Shown here piece by piece: positions 42,477 through 44,753 of a DNA stretch of 44,753 nucleotides. The notes under the pieces were generated by a model. It was not told the origin of the DNA. It made no database searches and saw only the letters and a list, made by a program, of their open reading frames with translations. This DNA is from a virus. The first letter of the stretch is position 1, and each line of letters opens with the position of its first letter. The stretch covers positions 1 to 44,753 of IMG/VR virus record IMGVR_UViG_3300009158_001631; one strand, written 5' to 3'. Position numbers and translations under genes: made by a program.

Positions 42477-43238
42477 ATGATTATTCAGATTATTGGGCTA
42501 CCAGGCTCAGGCAAAACAGAACTAGCAAAAGCACTAAAAGAGCGTATTAATGCAATACATCTTAATGCTGATGAAGTAAGAGCTACAGTAAACTCTGACT
42601 TAGGATTTACTCCAGATGACAGACTAGAGCAGTCAAGACGAATGGGCGAGATGGCACGTCTAATTTCTAAGCAAGGTGTGGCGCCAGTCATTGTTGACTT
42701 TGTGTGCCCAACCGAACTTACACGTGCAGCATTTGGCAAGCCAGATATCCTTATCTTTATGGATACAATTGAAGAGGGAAGATTTGAAGATACCAATAAG
42801 ATGTTTCAAAAGCCAACTAAGATTGACTGGATGTTTGTAAATCACAGGCTAGATCCAAATGAAAAGGCTTCTGTAATAATTGAAGAATTTAAGTTACCCG
42901 ATTGGTCTGCTCCTACCACATTGATGCTTGGTCGCTATCAGCCATGGCACGAAGGCCACCACGCCCTTTACAAAGAGGCGGGGAAAAGAACAGAACAAGT
43001 CCTGCTCGGCGTACGTAACACATATAACACAAGTGAAAAGGATCCACTTAAGTTTGATCAGGTAAAAGAATATATTGCCAAGGATGAATTTATGGACGGA
43101 GCATTAGTATTAAGATTACCTAACATCACTAACATTGTATATGGTCGTGATGTAGGATACAAAATTGAGCAAGTAGATTTGGGGGCAGACATTCATGCTA
43201 TTAGCGCTACGCAAAAACGTAAAGAGATGGGTCTCTAA
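42477..43238 (+). CDS. P-loop kinase fused to cytidylyltransferase-like domain
   Basis: A 253-residue bifunctional protein. Residues 1-140 form an APS-kinase-like P-loop domain: GLPGSGKT (7-14), HLNADEVRATVN and VDFVCPTELTRAAF. Residues 145-253 form an NMNAT-type nucleotidyltransferase with H158-x-G-H161 (WHEGHHALY) and the closing ISATQKRKEMGL, as in ISTxxxR. NadR-type fusions pair nicotinamide riboside kinase with NMNAT, so NAD salvage is one possibility; nucleotide-sugar or sulfur activation is another. AAGGAG lies before ATG. Confidence 0.78.
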   Translation: MIIQIIGLPGSGKTELAKALKERINAIHLNADEVRATVNSDLGFTPDDRLEQSRRMGEMARLISKQGVAPVIVDFVCPTELTRAAFGKPDILIFMDTIEEGRFEDTNKMFQKPTKIDWMFVNHRLDPNEKASVIIEEFKLPDWSAPTTLMLGRYQPWHEGHHALYKEAGKRTEQVLLGVRNTYNTSEKDPLKFDQVKEYIAKDEFMDGALVLRLPNITNIVYGRDVGYKIEQVDLGADIHAISATQKRKEMGL

Positions 43239-43280
43239 AATAAAAGAAGTTTTGTCATGGCTGGCTTTAGGAGCAGGGCA

Positions 43281-43484
43281 ATGAATGTAACTAAACAAAG
43301 ATCAGCACTAAAGGCAATCACTTGGCGCATAATTGGAACTGCAGATACTTTTGTGTTGTCATACTTTATAACACATAAGGCAATTACTGCTGCATCAATT
43401 GCAGGGTTTGAAGTACTAACAAAAACAATACTTTATTACTTTCATGAGCGTGGCTGGAATAAAGTTAAATGGGGCAGAATGTAA
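43281..43484 (+). CDS. DUF2061 membrane protein
   Basis: A 67-residue protein starting at ATG 43281 with AGGAG 7 bases upstream; a start 24 bases earlier has no such site and precedes the family's N-terminus. It matches DUF2061: QRSALKAITWRIIGTADT, then ASIAGFEVLTKTILYYFHER and a basic end. Two membrane segments are predicted. DUF2061 proteins are small membrane proteins of unknown function, here directly after the kinase-nucleotidyltransferase gene. Overlaps the next gene by one base. Confidence 0.85.
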   Translation: MNVTKQRSALKAITWRIIGTADTFVLSYFITHKAITAASIAGFEVLTKTILYYFHERGWNKVKWGRM

Positions 43485-43672
43485 TGCCAGTATACGAATA
43501 CAAGTGTTCATATGATGATGCACATGCCACAATGTCAGTACACAGATCAATTAAAGAGAATGACCCAGGATACACATGCGTAGAATGCGAGTCGGATATG
43601 ACAAGATTCTTTACGCCATTTGGTATTCAGTTTAAAGGTAATGGCTTTTATAAAACAGATAATCCTAAGTAG
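43484..43672 (+). CDS. FmdB-like zinc ribbon protein
   Basis: A 62-residue protein from ATG 43484 (TAATG). PVYEYKCSYDDAH at the start and YTCVECESDMTRFFTPFG then KGNGFYKTDN match the FmdB/CxxC zinc-ribbon pattern, though the first pair is C-x-x-D rather than C-x-x-C, so only three cysteines remain. FmdB-type proteins are small regulators. No specific role here. Confidence 0.75.
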   Translation: MPVYEYKCSYDDAHATMSVHRSIKENDPGYTCVECESDMTRFFTPFGIQFKGNGFYKTDNPK

Positions 43673-43687
43673 TTTAAACTAACATTC

Positions 43688-43696
43688 TGCTATAAT
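43688..43696 (+). promoter_or_regulatory. Extended -10 promoter of the secreted protein gene
   Basis: TG-C-TATAAT at 43688-43696, with a perfect -10 hexamer and no good -35. The start is predicted near 43703. An 8-bp inverted repeat lies across the start region, and GGAG precedes the TTG start at 43740. Confidence 0.6.
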
Positions 43697-43698
43697 TA

Positions 43699-43728
43699 CT
43701 AAGTAAGCAAAAATATTGCATTACTTAG
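43699..43728 (+). repeat. Inverted repeat across the predicted transcription start
   Basis: CTAAGTAA (43699-43706) and TTACTTAG (43721-43728) pair perfectly; inside, GCAA (43707-43710) and TTGC (43716-43719) extend the stem with one bulged A. It spans the predicted start (about 43703) like the repeat at 41914, so it may be an operator or a 5' hairpin. Confidence 0.65.
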
Positions 43729-43739
43729 GAGATACCTAG

Positions 43740-44753
43740 TTGACTAGAAAGTTACAGTATTTTTTAACCAGCCTTTTTATAATCGGCTGGCTTTTCCTTT
43801 TTGGACCCAGTGTTGCTTATGGTGATGAAGTACCAGCACCTGCAGAGCAGGTAGTTGTAAGTCCTGCACAACAAGCGGTTAACACAGCACTCGCTACAGC
43901 AACTACAGAAGTTATACAAGCTGTAGCGGCATCAGATACAGCAACTGTAACAATAGCAACAGCGGTTCAGGCTGTATCAGCATCTAATACTGCTGTAGCA
44001 GCAGCAAATACAGCAGTTACAGCAGCAACCACTGCGGTTGCAGAAGTATCAAATGTGTCCACGGCGGTAGAGACAGCAACAGCAGTTACTCAGACAGTTA
44101 CTCAAACCGTGACTAGCGTAACTCAGGCAGTAGCAGCAATCCCAGTAAGCGCTACAACACAAACACCAGAAGTTGTGGCAGCTCAAGCAGTAGTATCAGC
44201 AGCAGTCCCTGTAATTGAATCAGCAACAGCCACGGTTATAGCCACAGCAACTCCATTAATGACAGAAACGCCAACTACGGTTACTCAAGTAGCAACTGCA
44301 ATTGCGGTAGAAGTTGCACAATCAGAAACAGCAAACACTTTAATTCAAGCAGCTCAAACATCTATAGATACAGCCACAGCTACAGTTGCAACTGCAACCA
44401 CGGCGGTAGCAGCAGTAACACCTGCACGGACAGAGGCTCAAACACAATTAACTCAAGCAAATGTAGCGATTAATAATGCACAAGATGCAGTAAACGCACT
44501 TGCAGCAACAATTGGAACAACAACAAATGTATTAGCAAATACAGATGATGCTGGAATTAGAATGAACCTTCCATTTAATTTACAAATGGGTGGGGTTACA
44601 TATAACAATGTTTATGTAAGCTCAAATGCCACTATTACTTTTGGTGTTAATGAGGGACAAAACTATTACTCTACTCCCAACGCCCCTTCCATTTCTATAG
44701 CAGGGTATGATTGGACTACATGGAGCAATGGATCTGGAGTAACTTATTCAACA
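43740..44753 (+). CDS. Secreted Ala/Thr/Val-rich protein, N-terminal 338 residues
   Basis: The frame opens at TTG 43740, with GGAG about 9-10 bases upstream, and stays open to the end of the window, so the 3' end is missing. A signal peptide is clear: basic MTRKLQYF, a hydrophobic core (SLFIIGWLFLFGPSVAYG) and cleavage near AYG-DE. Residues about 40-260 are a low-complexity Ala/Thr/Val repeat (TAVTAATTAV, VTQTVTQTVTS) that may form a fibrous or coiled structure. A folded domain follows from about 275 (NLPFNLQMGGVTYNNVYV). It could be a surface-exposed host-modifying or virion protein. Confidence 0.75.
   Translation, partial: MTRKLQYFLTSLFIIGWLFLFGPSVAYGDEVPAPAEQVVVSPAQQAVNTALATATTEVIQAVAASDTATVTIATAVQAVSASNTAVAAANTAVTAATTAVAEVSNVSTAVETATAVTQTVTQTVTSVTQAVAAIPVSATTQTPEVVAAQAVVSAAVPVIESATATVIATATPLMTETPTTVTQVATAIAVEVAQSETANTLIQAAQTSIDTATATVATATTAVAAVTPARTEAQTQLTQANVAINNAQDAVNALAATIGTTTNVLANTDDAGIRMNLPFNLQMGGVTYNNVYVSSNATITFGVNEGQNYYSTPNAPSISIAGYDWTTWSNGSGVTYST
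43768..43799 (+). terminator. Terminator-like hairpin inside the signal-peptide coding region
   Basis: CCAGCC (43768-43773) and GGCTGG (43785-43790) flank an 11-base loop and are followed by CTTTTCCTTTTT. It looks like an intrinsic terminator but lies about 65 bases into the transcript, within the coding region, so it could attenuate the gene or end upstream transcripts. The stem is short and the hydrophobic coding need may explain the T run. Confidence 0.35.

Noticed and set aside
1-44753. A CRISPR array or prophage integration module
   Set aside because: No spaced direct repeats, integrase, attachment core or repressor is visible; the only nuclease resembling Cas4 fits a recombination context.

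Overview
The window is a tightly packed, AT-rich stretch of a tailed double-stranded DNA phage with siphovirus-type tail genes. It probably comes from an environmental or metagenomic assembly. Every supported gene is on the + strand, many overlap by 1-14 bases (ATGA or TAATG junctions), and no stretch over 300 bases lacks a gene. Four genes start exactly 7 nt after an extended -10 box (TGG-TATAAT type), which implies leaderless mRNAs. That habit is common in Actinobacteria, so a low-GC aquatic actinobacterial host is a reasonable but unproven guess. No integrase or lysogeny repressor is visible, and portal, capsid and head genes lie outside the window.

Layout. 1-17.7 kb is the tail module: the end of a major tail protein, a terminator, a tail assembly chaperone pair joined by a -1 frameshift (slippery CCCAAAC), a 2646-residue tape measure protein, tail tip/baseplate proteins, and a fibre with an S74 self-cleaving chaperone domain. 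At 17.69-17.75 kb a promoter, palindrome and terminator mark the border with 17.8-32 kb, the DNA metabolism module: metallophosphoesterase, small zinc and HTH proteins, DnaB helicase, CHC2-Toprim primase, gp32-like SSB, DnaE polymerase, MazG-like enzyme, RecA, a 2OG-Fe(II) oxygenase, a Cas4-like nuclease and a RuvC-like resolvase. 32.1-35.2 kb is the packaging module (small and large terminase), with a second 2OG-Fe(II) oxygenase between the two subunits.

35.2-40.9 kb is a cargo region: two tRNA genes (CAT and Arg-TCT), then a complete catalase-peroxidase (katG), a small membrane protein, two more 2OG-Fe(II) oxygenases (one TauD-like), a Dps-like protein whose four iron ligands all appear replaced, and an IMP dehydrogenase/GMP reductase family enzyme. 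40.9-44.75 kb holds a CHAP endolysin, a thermonuclease, an Hsp20 chaperone, a kinase-nucleotidyltransferase fusion behind a possibly structured leader, a DUF2061 membrane protein, an FmdB-like zinc ribbon protein, and the start of a secreted Ala/Thr/Val-rich protein that runs off the window.

The most notable content is the peroxide and iron cargo: KatG keeps every catalytic residue (R89, W92, H93, Y214, M240, H255, W306, D367, R404) and sits with a Dps-like protein and four Fe(II)/2-oxoglutarate enzymes, whose iron centres are peroxide-sensitive. A second notable pattern is two promoter classes: TGG-type extended -10 boxes give leaderless genes, while TGC-type boxes precede transcripts with an inverted repeat near +1 and a Shine-Dalgarno site.
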